A stretch of 64,000 nt of DNA from Sulfurovum sp. NBC37-1 (GTDB lineage Bacteria; Campylobacterota; Campylobacteria; Campylobacterales; Sulfurovaceae). The stretch covers positions 1,674,001-1,738,000 of the forward strand of contig NC_009663.1 in the NCBI RefSeq assembly GCF_000010345.1, given 5' to 3'. Numbering within the stretch: position 1 is the stretch's first letter; each line of letters opens with the position of its first letter. The notes under the pieces were generated by a model, which saw only the letters and a program-made list of their open reading frames with translations, made no database searches and had not been told where the DNA came from. A program made the translations under genes and the position numbers. Positions 1 to 8,676 of this stretch are shown piece by piece.

Positions 1-268
1 CATAGACCGAGTTGTCACCGTGCGGGTGATACTTACCAATCACATCCCCGACGATACGTGCCGATTTCTTGTAGGGACTTCTGTGCGAAAGGCTCAAGTC
101 GTTCATCGCATAGAGTATCCTTCTGTGTACGGGCTTGAGTCCGTCACGTGCATCCGGCAGTGCCCTACCAATGATAACGGACATGGAATAATCCAGATAG
201 CTCGATTTGATACTGTCTTCAATCAGTACCTCTTCAACATTATGATTATCGTCAAACAGATCAGACAT
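1..268 (-). CDS. gyrA: DNA gyrase subunit A, N-terminal 89 residues (runs off the window)
   Basis: This is the start of GyrA, the cleavage-religation subunit of DNA gyrase. Reading the minus strand from the ATG at 268 gives an open frame with the family landmarks [20 protein letters not shown] (residues 22-41), [14 protein letters not shown] and the quinolone-binding stretch [20 protein letters not shown]. The gene leaves the window before the catalytic tyrosine. Position 86, equivalent to Campylobacter jejuni Thr86 and E. coli Ser83, is Asn, as in Helicobacter pylori. The spacer to exbB on the other strand is AT-rich and must hold both promoters. Confidence 0.95.
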   Translation of the reverse strand, partial: MSDLFDDNHNVEEVLIEDSIKSSYLDYSMSVIIGRALPDARDGLKPVHRRILYAMNDLSLSHRSPYKKSARIVGDVIGKYHPHGDNSVY

Positions 269-479
269 TTTTATCCTTACTTTATTAAGTTAAGAGATTT
301 TATCCAATAGAGGTATTCAAAAGGCTTAAAAAGCGCTCAAAATCGCATTTAGATGCTTTAAAATGGATTTTTGTAATTTTTTGTATTTTTTGATTAACAT
401 AATATTTTTATCAAAAGTGCTTATTTTGTCTTTTTAGTAAGTCACTTATTCTATTTTATCTTATTAACAATTTTTAGGC

Positions 480-485
480 TATAAT
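480..485 (+). promoter_or_regulatory. -10 box of the exbBD promoter
   Basis: A perfect TATAAT lies at 480-485 in an AT-rich spacer. It overlaps the first possible ATG of exbB (484). If it is the true -10 element, transcription starts near 492 and translation must begin downstream, which supports the GTG start at 511. Confidence 0.5.
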
Positions 486-510
486 GCACTCAAAAAACAA
501 GGACAGTCCC

Positions 511-951
511 GTGCCCATAGAACAGATCAAACATATAGTAGATTATGGAATCATCGGTTTACTGGTTTTTCTCAGCTTTATTACTTTTGCCTTTGCCATA
601 GAAAGAGTACTCTTCTACCGAAGCATAAAAGTGAAAGACTATAAAAACCGGACCGCAATGGAACTGGACATTATGAAACGCCTTCCGACCATCGCTTCCA
701 TCGGTACCAATGCTCCCTATATCGGTCTGCTTGGTACCGTGCTTGCAATCATCCTCACTTTCTATATCATCGGTGAGCAGCAGGACCATGTCAATGCCGG
801 AGACGTCATGAAACACCTTGCACTTGCCCTGAAAGCGACTGCTGCCGGTCTTGTGGTCGCCATCCCTGCAACTGCCATCTACAATGCACTGCTCAGCAAG
901 GTAGATACCCTGCTCGCCCAGTGGGATATCGCCCATGACACACAGAAGTAA
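511..951 (+). CDS. exbB: ExbB/TolQ/MotA-family proton channel protein
   Basis: Inner-membrane component of the energy module that couples proton motive force to TonB-dependent outer-membrane transport. The first membrane helix follows HIVDYGIIGLLVFLSFI, then AIERVLFYRS. The second and third helices lie around IGTNAPYIGLLGTVLAI and LALKATAAGLVVAIPATAIYN, both hallmarks of short Helicobacter-type ExbB (about 145-150 aa). An ATG at 484 is in frame, but it sits inside a TATAAT box. The GTG at 511 has AAGGA 8 nt upstream and gives the usual short N-terminus, so I prefer it. It is followed 9 nt later by exbD. No tonB is visible in the window. Confidence 0.9.
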   Translation: MPIEQIKHIVDYGIIGLLVFLSFITFAFAIERVLFYRSIKVKDYKNRTAMELDIMKRLPTIASIGTNAPYIGLLGTVLAIILTFYIIGEQQDHVNAGDVMKHLALALKATAAGLVVAIPATAIYNALLSKVDTLLAQWDIAHDTQK

Positions 952-960
952 AGCAGCCTT

Positions 961-1338
961 ATGAGACGCGAACGCTTTGACAAGATGAATGTCGTCCCAT
1001 TCATCGATATTGTACTGGTTCTGCTGGTCATTGTATTGGCAACAGCAACTTTCGTGACCAATCAGACCGTCAACGTCGATCTTCCTACAGCTTCATCCAA
1101 AAAAGCCGAAGAGAAAAAAAGTATTGCAATTTCGGTAGATAAAGAGGGAAAATATTATTATAATAAAGATGAATTTCCACTTGATGCTATTAAAGAAAAA
1201 CTGATGAGGCTTGATCCAAAAAAAGACCTTATTTCTCTGCATATGGACAAGACCAGCCAGTTCCAGTTCTTTGTAAATATCATCGATATTCTGAAGACCA
1301 AAGGGTTTGAGAATATTTCAATCATTACGAAGAAATAA
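961..1338 (+). CDS. exbD: ExbD/TolR-family biopolymer transport protein
   Basis: Partner of ExbB in the TonB energising complex. The 125-residue protein has a short cytoplasmic N-terminus ending in MNVVPFIDIVLVLLVIVLAT, where the membrane helix carries the conserved Asp (FIDIVLVLL) needed for proton coupling. A periplasmic domain follows. It is co-transcribed with exbB. Length and order are typical for Campylobacterota. Confidence 0.92.
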   Translation: MRRERFDKMNVVPFIDIVLVLLVIVLATATFVTNQTVNVDLPTASSKKAEEKKSIAISVDKEGKYYYNKDEFPLDAIKEKLMRLDPKKDLISLHMDKTSQFQFFVNIIDILKTKGFENISIITKK

Positions 1339-1383
1339 TACAGAATCACTGTATCCAAACAACACATTCACATTTTCCACATC

Positions 1384-1404
1384 ATCCTGAACTTGTTTCA
1401 GGAT
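1384..1404. repeat. Palindrome ATCCTGAA-N5-TTCAGGAT
   Basis: A perfect 8-bp inverted repeat sits in the 142-bp gap between exbD and the convergent thioredoxin-like gene. The core CATCCTGAACTTGTTTCAGG resembles short palindromes dispersed between genes in many unrelated bacteria. There is no T-tract, so it is not an ordinary terminator. Confidence 0.5.
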
Positions 1405-1458
1405 CTCCCCGTGACTTAAACCGAGGCGTACATACTGCGTGTGATTAATTTAAATGCC

Positions 1459-1475
1459 GTCCGATAAAATCGGAC
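1459..1475 (-). terminator. Possible terminator hairpin after the thioredoxin-like gene
   Basis: GTCCGAT-AAA-ATCGGAC is a perfect 7-bp stem 6 bp beyond the stop codon of the minus-strand gene ending at 1481. Read on the minus strand it is followed by GGCATTTAAATT, a weak T-rich tail only. It could act bidirectionally for exbD. Confidence 0.35.
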
Positions 1476-1480
1476 CGGTA

Positions 1481-1798
1481 TTATTCCGTCATCAGGCCAT
1501 ACGGTCTTTTGAGCTGTTCCATCATCTGATGCAGGCTCACCGCCCTTCCCTCCCGGATAAACTCCCTTCCGTCAAGAAAAACGATCATTGTCGGTACCGA
1601 GAAGACCTGGTAGTGTGCCGAAATCTCGGCATTTTCATGGGCATCAAGATAAATCTGCTTGATGAGAGGAAACTCTTTGTCGAATACCTCTTTAAATTTG
1701 GGACGCAGTGCGTGGCAGACATTGCACTTTTCTCCCGAGAAGTAAAGCAGTACACCTACTTCCGACCTTATGATGTTTTGCAGTTCTTCCAATGTCAT
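1481..1798 (-). CDS. Thioredoxin-family protein with CNVC active site
   Basis: A 105-residue single-domain thioredoxin fold without signal peptide, so cytoplasmic. The redox site is CNVC (context YFSGEKCNVCHAL), and the cis-Pro loop VPTM in FSVPTMIVF is present; both are expected for thioredoxins. The CNVC pair differs from the usual CGPC and resembles the small thioredoxin-like proteins of this phylum. Substrate unknown. An AAGG lies just upstream of the ATG. Confidence 0.8.
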   Translation of the reverse strand: MTLEELQNIIRSEVGVLLYFSGEKCNVCHALRPKFKEVFDKEFPLIKQIYLDAHENAEISAHYQVFSVPTMIVFLDGREFIREGRAVSLHQMMEQLKRPYGLMTE

Positions 1799-1876
1799 AA
1801 CCTTACCTTCTCATTTTATTGTTTTACAAATTAAAAATATACGTACTGAGCATATGGGGAGGTACTTCCCATCAAG

Positions 1877-2206
1877 TCACAGTGCGATAAACAGTGAACA
1901 TCGATTTACAGTTTCACGTCCAAACGTATCCATCAGTCTTTCATGATCGAGTTTAACGAAACGGTGTACCTTTCTGTAAAGTTCTCGGACATCATCCCTA
2001 TAGGAGATGGCATGAAACTCATATTCCAGTTTCTCGATATCCATAAGGTTAGCTTTACAACGTGCTCTCTGTATACGGTTCAGCTCAAGCCTGTCCCGTT
2101 CTCTCTGCAATCTTCTCTTCACATGGTGCACACGGTGAAAAAAATCCCTGAGTTCATTCTCAAGATCACTGATCCTGCATCTGTCTATTGCGGTAAGGTA
2201 ATACAT
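1877..2206 (-). CDS. Hypothetical basic helical protein
   Basis: I do not recognise this 109-residue protein. It is rich in Arg, Lys, Glu and His, is predicted by eye to be almost entirely helical (long heptad-like stretch ISDLENELRDFFHRVHHVKR), and has no signal peptide or membrane segment. It lies between the thioredoxin-like gene and selO on the same strand. The opposite-strand frame over the same bases is less protein-like. Confidence 0.55.
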   Translation of the reverse strand: MYYLTAIDRCRISDLENELRDFFHRVHHVKRRLQRERDRLELNRIQRARCKANLMDIEKLEYEFHAISYRDDVRELYRKVHRFVKLDHERLMDTFGRETVNRCSLFIAL

Positions 2207-2257
2207 CCTTCACTCCTTTACACAGTTGATATACCATTATAAAAAAATTACCTTAAT

Positions 2258-3694
2258 CTACGAAGAACAACTCAACTTGGTATTTTTTAACTCATCAGGT
2301 GTGGCCCCTGCCCAGCGTTCGTAAGCAGGATGTTCCGCATAGGGATCCTGTACGATTCGGAAAAGTCTGTCAATCAGTGAAAAATCATCTTTCTCTGCTG
2401 CATCTATGACTTCCTGAAGCATATAATTCTTCAGTACGAACTTTGGATTGGTCTGCAGCATTCTCTCTTCTCTTTCCTGCTGCGTCGAACTGTTCTGTGC
2501 CAACCGTTTGTCATAATCATCCAGCCAGTCCTGCATAGGTTTATGATAGAGTCCAAGCTTCAAGATCCCTGCTCTGTCTCCGGTATAACGGCTTAAAGTC
2601 CTAAAGAAAAGCGTATAATCAATATGCAACCCCTGCAGTGTACCGAGCATATGTTTTACCAGATCAAGATCTCCATCAAGCACTTCATCGAAACCCATTT
2701 TTCTACACATCAACTTCAAATAGTGCTCCCGATAGATCTTCCAGTACTGAGTCATGTTCTCTTCCATCTTTTCCATCTGTATCAGAGGAGAGAGTGCCGC
2801 CATCAGCGCACGCAGGTTCCACTCGCCGATGCTTGGCTGATTACCGAAACTGTAACGTCCGTACTGGTCCGTATGGTTACAGATATACCCTGCATCGTAC
2901 TCATCGAGAAAAGCATAGGGACCGTAGTCGATGGTCAGGCCGGCAATGGACATATTGTCCGTGTTCATAACACCGTGGTTGAAGCCGACGGCCTGCCATT
3001 CAGCCATCAGTCTGGCCGTTCTTTTCACTACTTCTCCAAAAAAACGTGCATAGGCATTCTCTACATCTATCAGATGTGGATAGGATTCTGCAATGGCATA
3101 GTCCCTCAGTGCTTCAAGTTCTTTGAATTTCTTTTTATGGGCAAAATACTCAAAAGTACCGAAACGTACCCATGAGGGGGAGACGCGTAACACTATTGCA
3201 CCCTTTTCCCATTCCTGACGGAACACCGAATGTTCCGAACCGATCAGGGCCAGCGCTCTGGTGGTCTCTATGCCCAATCCATGCATGGCTTCGCTCATAA
3301 GGTACTCACGTATGGAAGAACGCAGTACTGCACGTCCGTCACCCGAACGGGAATACTTGGTCTGCCCTGCCCCTTTCAGCTGCATATGCAACCCGTTCAG
3401 TGTTCCGATATTGATGGCACGTCCATCCCCCAGGCGGTCCACAAAAAAACCGAACTGATGTCCGGCGTAGCACATGGCAAAGGCATCGCTGCCTTCAGGC
3501 TGGTATGCACCATTGACGAAGTCCACAAATTCATCTGTGTAAAGTTCTTCTTTATCGATACCCAGCATCTCTGCAACAGCCTCATTGGCATGTATAAGAA
3601 ACGGTTTGGTCAGCGGTGAAGGTTTGACACGGTCATGACATTCCGCAGGAAGCTTAAGATAGGGGTTTGTGAGTTTAATTTCATTCAGTTTCAT
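2258..3694 (-). CDS. selO: SelO/YdiU pseudokinase-fold protein adenylyltransferase
   Basis: SelO proteins transfer AMP from ATP to Ser/Thr/Tyr of target proteins and are linked to redox control. Family motifs seen are MCYAGHQFGFFVDRLGDGRA (glycine-rich loop region), MQLKGAGQTKYSRSGDGRAV, LRSSIREYLMSEAMHGLG and FNHGVMNTDNMSIAGLTIDY, which holds the Asn/Asp metal and catalytic residues. The C-terminus ends LSCSS, the conserved Cys position that is selenocysteine in animal SelO. Length 478 is normal. It is a single gene on the minus strand, diverging from yebC. Confidence 0.93.
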   Translation of the reverse strand: MKLNEIKLTNPYLKLPAECHDRVKPSPLTKPFLIHANEAVAEMLGIDKEELYTDEFVDFVNGAYQPEGSDAFAMCYAGHQFGFFVDRLGDGRAINIGTLNGLHMQLKGAGQTKYSRSGDGRAVLRSSIREYLMSEAMHGLGIETTRALALIGSEHSVFRQEWEKGAIVLRVSPSWVRFGTFEYFAHKKKFKELEALRDYAIAESYPHLIDVENAYARFFGEVVKRTARLMAEWQAVGFNHGVMNTDNMSIAGLTIDYGPYAFLDEYDAGYICNHTDQYGRYSFGNQPSIGEWNLRALMAALSPLIQMEKMEENMTQYWKIYREHYLKLMCRKMGFDEVLDGDLDLVKHMLGTLQGLHIDYTLFFRTLSRYTGDRAGILKLGLYHKPMQDWLDDYDKRLAQNSSTQQEREERMLQTNPKFVLKNYMLQEVIDAAEKDDFSLIDRLFRIVQDPYAEHPAYERWAGATPDELKNTKLSCSS

Positions 3695-3731
3695 AAGTTC
3701 ATAGTATCAAACACTTTCTTAAAACAGTAAT

Positions 3732-3824
3732 GTAGGGTGTGTAATCACGCACCAAAGATAAAATTTGCATAAAATAAAAAGTGCGCCGAAAGGCCCTCAA
3801 AAGGTGCATGATTACGCACCCTAC
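3732..3824. repeat. REP-like inverted repeat, copy 1 (GTAGGGTG...CACCCTAC)
   Basis: Two arms, GTAGGGTGTGTAATCACGCA with CC and GGTGCATGATTACGCACCCT with AC, are near-perfect inverted repeats around an AT-rich loop. It lies between selO and yebC. The outer part GTAGGGTG is shared with copies at 15806 and 32622, while the inner part differs but stays self-complementary. Confidence 0.7.
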
Positions 3825-3848
3825 ATAGATTATTAATTGATTTCGGAG

Positions 3849-3854
3849 TATAAT
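3849..3854 (+). promoter_or_regulatory. -10 box of the yebC promoter
   Basis: TATAAT at 3849-3854 gives a start near 3861 and a roughly 50-nt leader that contains the terminal-repeat hairpin at 3867-3893. No clear -35 hexamer is seen. Confidence 0.45.
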
Positions 3855-3866
3855 CACACAACTAAA

Positions 3867-3893
3867 GGACACCTATTATTAGAGGTGCCCTAA
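3867..3893 (+). repeat. Solo terminus of the roughly 270-bp inverted-repeat element, in the yebC leader
   Basis: GGACACCTATTATTAGAGGT followed by GCCC closely matches the right end of the element copy at 53892-54159. CACCT and AGGTG pair across ATTATTAG, so it can fold as a hairpin in the yebC 5' leader, upstream of its AAGGA ribosome-binding site. No internal part of the element is present. Confidence 0.55.
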
Positions 3894-3912
3894 AATTTCT
3901 AAGGAAACAAAT

Positions 3913-4650
3913 ATGGGTAGAGCGTTCGAATACCGTAAAGCGGCAAAGATGAAACGATGGGGGACCATGTCACGGGTCTTCCCGAAACTGGGCAAGATCA
4001 TCACAATGGCAGCCAAAGAAGGCGGCCTTGACCCGGACATGAACCCGAAACTTCGTACAGCCATTCTCAATGCCAAAGCACAGAATATGCCAAAAGACAA
4101 CATCGATGCAGCGATCAAAAGGGCCGCAGCCAAAGATGCTGCGGACATCAAAGAGATCACCTACGACGTGAAAGCACACTACGGTGTACAGATGATCGTA
4201 GAGTGTGCCACGGACAACCACACAAGAACCGTTGCCAATGTCAAGGCGATCCTAAACAGGAACGGCGGAGAGATGCTTACATCGGGATCACTCAATTTCA
4301 TGTTCACAAAAAAAGCGGTATTCGTATTTGACAAGACAGACGATATGGACCTTGAAGAGCTTGAACTTGACCTCATAGATTACGGGCTTGAAGAAATAGA
4401 AGAGGATGTCGAACCACAGGAGAACGGTAACGATAAAGCCATCGTGAGAATTTACGGGGAATTCACTTCATTCGGAGAACTCTCCAAAGCACTTGAGGAC
4501 AAAGGCATTGAAGTAAAAAAGGCGACCATCGAATACATCGCGAATACCCCTGTCGAACTCGATGAAAAGCAGCTCGAAGAGATCGAAGCACTTATCGATA
4601 AACTTGAAGATGATGAAGACGTCCAGAATGTCTTCACCAATATCAACTAA
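3913..4650 (+). CDS. yebC: YebC/TACO1-family protein
   Basis: A YebC-family protein, described as a transcriptional regulator and more recently, for some members, as a helper of translation through difficult proline motifs. The N-terminus [20 protein letters not shown], the conserved GGxDPDxNPKLRxAI stretch and [17 protein letters not shown] are diagnostic. It is 245 aa, full length, with a good AAGGA site. In many bacteria it sits with ruvC; here it stands alone. Hairpin GCAAAGG-N7-CCTTTGC at 4658-4678 follows the stop. Confidence 0.95.
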   Translation: MGRAFEYRKAAKMKRWGTMSRVFPKLGKIITMAAKEGGLDPDMNPKLRTAILNAKAQNMPKDNIDAAIKRAAAKDAADIKEITYDVKAHYGVQMIVECATDNHTRTVANVKAILNRNGGEMLTSGSLNFMFTKKAVFVFDKTDDMDLEELELDLIDYGLEEIEEDVEPQENGNDKAIVRIYGEFTSFGELSKALEDKGIEVKKATIEYIANTPVELDEKQLEEIEALIDKLEDDEDVQNVFTNIN

Positions 4651-4657
4651 ATATCAC

Positions 4658-4678
4658 GCAAAGGTTTCTTGCCTTTGC
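4658..4678. terminator. Hairpin between convergent yebC and LysM/3D gene
   Basis: GCAAAGG, loop TTTCTTG, CCTTTGC: a 7-bp perfect stem just after the yebC stop that touches the last codon of the convergent gene. There is no long T-run on either strand, so terminator activity is only suggested by position. Confidence 0.35.
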
Positions 4679-5895
4679 TACCAATAGAGTATAACACTTC
4701 GTCTGCCCCAGCGCAGAGCTTTTCTCCTGTTTATTCCCATATAAATATCGATACGTTTTCTGTATCGTTTGTTCATTTTATCGCGTACCCTGTAGGTACC
4801 GGGAAGTCCGGCGATCCTTACTTTCGATCCGTTATGCAGGCCATACCTTGCCAATAGATCCCTTGAAACTGCAATGATCTTCATACCCGGTCGTATACGA
4901 TTGTTCCATGCGGCCAGAAACGGTGTTTTATCTGTTTGGCCCTTATGTGAACTGTATGCTGTGGCAGTGACCCTGAGCTTATGTTTCCCAAACCCACGGA
5001 TTAGTTTTGAACCCTTTCTTTTTTTTAATGCTTTTGCAAGTATTCTCTCTCTTTCCTTCACTTTTCTTTTAGCTTCAAGTGCTTTTAGCCTGTAAGGCAA
5101 AGGCAGCTGTATCGTTTTTCCAACACGGATGAGTGCAGTAGTTTGCAGGTCGTTGAACTTGGCTACATCCTTAGGCTTGAGATTGAATTTGTGTGCAATA
5201 GAGATAAGGGTATCATCACTTTGAACTTTATATTCTCCCGTAGCGATCGCATCTATCATCTCCTGGGAGAAAGGAATCAGCAGTTTTTTACCGATCCTTA
5301 TTTTCGCATCTTTCTCTAACTGATTCAGTGCCTCTAGATCCTTGGTCTTCATACCATACTTTGCAGCGATAGTACTGAGCGTATCCCCTTTGGAAATGGT
5401 ATAATAACCCTGCCATTTTACTTGTTCTTCTTCAAATTTTTGTTTGGTTTCCTGAACAAGTTGGATCTCTTCAATCTCTTTTTTCTTTTGTTCTTTTTTT
5501 CGTTTTTCTATTTTTTCAACAATTTCTTTATATCTACGTATAATTTCTTCTCTTCTCCTATATTTTTCTTTCTCTTTGGTCGTTTTGATGACGATATCAT
5601 GGGAGCCTCTATAACGCATGGAATCTTCTACATGCACATACTTCTCGATCATATCGACAACAGAAACAACTTTCAATTTTGGTTTTTTGGCAGGGATGGG
5701 AAGGGTTTTTGTTACAATGAGTTTCTGTTTGTTAATGTCATAGATGACTTCTTTTGCTCTCAGCAATCTCTTACTGTATGGGTTACACTCTGTCGTTCCG
5801 CCCGTAATGACCCTGCAATCCACTATACCCTTGGCGGACAATGAAGCTGTCGAAACAGTGAGAAGAAGCAAAAAAGCCGAATATTTTCTATACAT
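4678..5895 (-). CDS. Secreted LysM and 3D-domain cell-wall protein
   Basis: The 405-residue protein starts with a signal peptide (cleavage near LSAKG, residue 21). A Lys/Glu-rich coiled-coil stretch (about 105-160) precedes two LysM peptidoglycan-binding domains (164-208, SKGDTLSTIAAKYG; 222-265, QSDDTLISIAHKFN). The C-terminal part (about 306-403) is a 3D domain, the double-psi barrel found in MltA-like and Rpf-like murein hydrolases. Aspartates are visible at TDKTPF, VRDKM and RIDIYMG. It is likely periplasmic and may cleave peptidoglycan, though activity is inferred. It lies downstream of thrC on the same strand. Confidence 0.85.
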   Translation of the reverse strand: MYRKYSAFLLLLTVSTASLSAKGIVDCRVITGGTTECNPYSKRLLRAKEVIYDINKQKLIVTKTLPIPAKKPKLKVVSVVDMIEKYVHVEDSMRYRGSHDIVIKTTKEKEKYRRREEIIRRYKEIVEKIEKRKKEQKKKEIEEIQLVQETKQKFEEEQVKWQGYYTISKGDTLSTIAAKYGMKTKDLEALNQLEKDAKIRIGKKLLIPFSQEMIDAIATGEYKVQSDDTLISIAHKFNLKPKDVAKFNDLQTTALIRVGKTIQLPLPYRLKALEAKRKVKERERILAKALKKRKGSKLIRGFGKHKLRVTATAYSSHKGQTDKTPFLAAWNNRIRPGMKIIAVSRDLLARYGLHNGSKVRIAGLPGTYRVRDKMNKRYRKRIDIYMGINRRKALRWGRRSVILYW

Positions 5896-5911
5896 AACTA
5901 TTTGCGTTGAA

Positions 5912-7378
5912 CTACAGGAAGTTCAACATCTCTCCTTTTATATCCTCTTTCTTTACAATTATATTATGAATTACCGGTTTGCTGAAAAGGTCATTGATCA
6001 TGGAAGGCACCGTAACATTGGCATTCTGCGATACCCATGCCAGCGCTTCGAGGTCATTTTCAACCGGATGTCCAAGTGCTTTGGCTACCGTTGTACTGAA
6101 CTTTGTCCATTCAGCCGTGGAGTAGAGGATCGTCGGTATCTTCTCTTCTCTCAGGTTTTCATAGGCTTTAAGACAGGTTGCCGTATGTGGGTCCATAATG
6201 TACCCTTTTCCGGCATATTCCGCGATCACAGCTTCACCTTCCTCGTCACTCGAGTATGTTGCAGAAAAATCTTCCTGGAGCGATACCAGCTCTTCTGAAG
6301 TCAACGCAAACCTTTTGTTCATATTCAGCTCTTCCATCAGCTCTTTGGTCCGCTCGGCACCGAACTTGTCGAACATCACACGTTCGATATTGGAACTCTT
6401 CAGAATATCCATAGCAGGCGATTCGGTCAGGATCAGCTCTCTGTCGCTGATATCGTAGATACCTGTATTGATCCAGTCAGTCAGGATGTTGTTGATATTG
6501 GAAGCAATCAGTATCTTCTTAACAGGCAGACCCGCTTTCTTGGCATAGTATGCACCCAGCGCATTCCCGAAGTTCCCGCTCGGAACGACCATATAGACCT
6601 CTTCGCCCATGGAAACAGCTTTCTGTCTGATCAGTTCAAGGTAGGAGTGGATATGGTAAATGATCTGGAAAATGATACGTCCAAAGTTTACGGAATTGGC
6701 CGCGGAAAGTTTGATACCGCGTGCTTCGAGTTCCGCTTTGAAATCGTCAGAAGCCAGCAGTTCTTTCAGCGCATGCTGTGTGTCATCGAAGTTCCCTTTG
6801 ACACCGATCACTTTGAGGTTTTCGGCATCTTCAGTGACCATTTGCAGTCTCTGGACATCGGAAGTCCCTCCATCCGGGTAGAGACATGCTACCTTGATGT
6901 TCGCCTGGTTCTTGAACGTTTCAAGCGTTGCAGGCCCTGTATCTCCACTGGTAGCCGCCATGATCAGATAGTTCTCGCCTCTCTTCTGTGCCGTTTTGCT
7001 CAGAATGTATCCGAAAGGCTGCAATGCCATGTCTTTGAAGGCACGTGTCTGCCCATGGTAAAGCTCAGAGACGAAACAGTCATTTTCGATCTGAACCACC
7101 GGTACCGGGTTTTCGGGATCGTCAAAACCGTCATAACGGTTCACGGCTGATTCAAGTACCTCTTTGGCAATATCGATGCCAAATCTGTCGAGAAAATCGA
7201 GCGCCAGAGTTTTATAGTGGCTGGAAAGATGGCTGGTTAAAAAATCTTTATCCAGCTCCGGAAGTGTTTGAGGAACGTAAAGTCCTCCAAAACTGGCACT
7301 CGGGCTGAGTATCGCTTCTGAAAACTGTACGGATGACGGCTTCTTCCCGTCATTTCCCCGTGTCTCAATAAATTGCAT
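5912..7378 (-). CDS. thrC: Threonine synthase
   Basis: PLP enzyme converting O-phosphohomoserine to threonine. At 488 aa it is the long, fungal/enterobacterial-type form. It begins MQFIETRGNDGKKPSSVQFS and contains the PLP lysine in YHGQTRAFKDMALQPFGYI and the glycine-rich phosphate loop VVPSGNFGNALGAYYAKKAG. The ATSGDTGPATLE motif is also present. It lies between the LysM/3D protein and a secreted repeat protein, with no other thr gene nearby. Confidence 0.96.
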   Translation of the reverse strand: MQFIETRGNDGKKPSSVQFSEAILSPSASFGGLYVPQTLPELDKDFLTSHLSSHYKTLALDFLDRFGIDIAKEVLESAVNRYDGFDDPENPVPVVQIENDCFVSELYHGQTRAFKDMALQPFGYILSKTAQKRGENYLIMAATSGDTGPATLETFKNQANIKVACLYPDGGTSDVQRLQMVTEDAENLKVIGVKGNFDDTQHALKELLASDDFKAELEARGIKLSAANSVNFGRIIFQIIYHIHSYLELIRQKAVSMGEEVYMVVPSGNFGNALGAYYAKKAGLPVKKILIASNINNILTDWINTGIYDISDRELILTESPAMDILKSSNIERVMFDKFGAERTKELMEELNMNKRFALTSEELVSLQEDFSATYSSDEEGEAVIAEYAGKGYIMDPHTATCLKAYENLREEKIPTILYSTAEWTKFSTTVAKALGHPVENDLEALAWVSQNANVTVPSMINDLFSKPVIHNIIVKKEDIKGEMLNFL

Positions 7379-7441
7379 TTACATTATCCTGTTGTTTTTA
7401 TTAGAAAGATAATTATAGCTAAAAAAGGTAACAAATCCCAT

Positions 7442-8641
7442 TTATTTCGTTTTACGCAATTTAATGATAAAGAAATTCTTTGCAGGTTTGAAGCTCTCCG
7501 TTTCACCTACAACAATGATACTCCCGTCACTCATTCGTGCCACACCGTGAGCCACATCTTTCCGTTCACCTCCATAGACATGAGACCAGATCAGTTCACC
7601 CCGTCTGTCCAGTGCCAGAAGGTACGCACTGTGGTTTCCTTTTCCCAGTGTGTTGGTACCGCCGACCAGCATAAAGCCGCCGTCACGTGTCGTAGCCACC
7701 GCTTCACCGTACTCATAATATTTGAAACCGTAGATCTTGTGCCAGATCGTTTTCCCTTTGCTGTCGATCTTCATGACCGTCAGGTCACTTTGCGAACTTC
7801 CGTAGGAACGTGTACTTCCTATCGCAACGATACCGTTGTCTACGGTTGCCGTGACACCGAAAAGCATATCTTCGTACGGACCGCCGAAGGTTTTTACCCA
7901 TTGCTGCTTGCCGTTCTGGTCAAGCTGCATAATGAGAAAATTACTGTCTCCCGCACGTCCTGCTTCCCTATATCCTACCAATACCATCTTCCCGTCACGT
8001 GTACGGGTCAAAGCCGTGGCGGCATCTTCTTTTTTGCCTCCGACAGTATGAGCAGAGACAAGCTCTCCGTCTTTGCTCAGTTTGGCGATATAAATGTCTT
8101 TATCGGCTTTTTTCCCATACGATTGAGTGGCACCGACTATCAATACACCCCCGTCATCGGTACCGGCGATACCGCCCGGATACTCATCTCTGTCACCGCC
8201 AAGGCTCTTTTCCCATATCTTCTTGCCGTCCAGAGAGATTTTCGCTACATAGAGGTCAAAGTCATACTTTTTACCGAACTTTGAACGTCCAAGTACAAGA
8301 ATGTTCCCATCCGCTGCCCGGGCAATGGCTTTGCCTTCATCTTTCTTCTTTCCGCCAAGCCAGAGACGCCATTTCATATCACCGTCTGCCGACATTCTCG
8401 TCACGCAGATATCAGTACGTTTTGCACCGTAGGATTTACAGGTCCCCACAATGGCACTGTCACCATTCTCAAGCGCCACAATGCCGTAGGCGATATCATC
8501 TTCCTTGCCTCCGTAGATTCTCTGCCATTCTGCATGGTAGGCTTCTTTTTTGACGACTTTCTTCACTTTTGCCTCATCGGCATGTATTGTTAGAGAAAAC
8601 ATCAATAACCCGAGTAGCATATAAAATAACTTGTGTATCAT
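7442..8641 (-). CDS. Secreted propeller-like repeat protein
   Basis: A 399-residue exported protein with a signal peptide (cleavage after LTIHA). After it come about seven repeats of roughly 50 residues, each with a pattern like YGGKEDDIAYGIVALENGDS...IVG and LxKDG, ending D/N-GxxW. This resembles the delta-60/beta-propeller repeats of cell-surface proteins annotated as WD40-like. No catalytic motif is visible. The function is unknown; a periplasmic binding or scaffold role is a guess. Confidence 0.65.
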   Translation of the reverse strand: MIHKLFYMLLGLLMFSLTIHADEAKVKKVVKKEAYHAEWQRIYGGKEDDIAYGIVALENGDSAIVGTCKSYGAKRTDICVTRMSADGDMKWRLWLGGKKKDEGKAIARAADGNILVLGRSKFGKKYDFDLYVAKISLDGKKIWEKSLGGDRDEYPGGIAGTDDGGVLIVGATQSYGKKADKDIYIAKLSKDGELVSAHTVGGKKEDAATALTRTRDGKMVLVGYREAGRAGDSNFLIMQLDQNGKQQWVKTFGGPYEDMLFGVTATVDNGIVAIGSTRSYGSSQSDLTVMKIDSKGKTIWHKIYGFKYYEYGEAVATTRDGGFMLVGGTNTLGKGNHSAYLLALDRRGELIWSHVYGGERKDVAHGVARMSDGSIIVVGETESFKPAKNFFIIKLRKTK

Positions 8642-8676
8642 ACTTTGATCCTTCTATAAAGTTTTTTTATTATACT

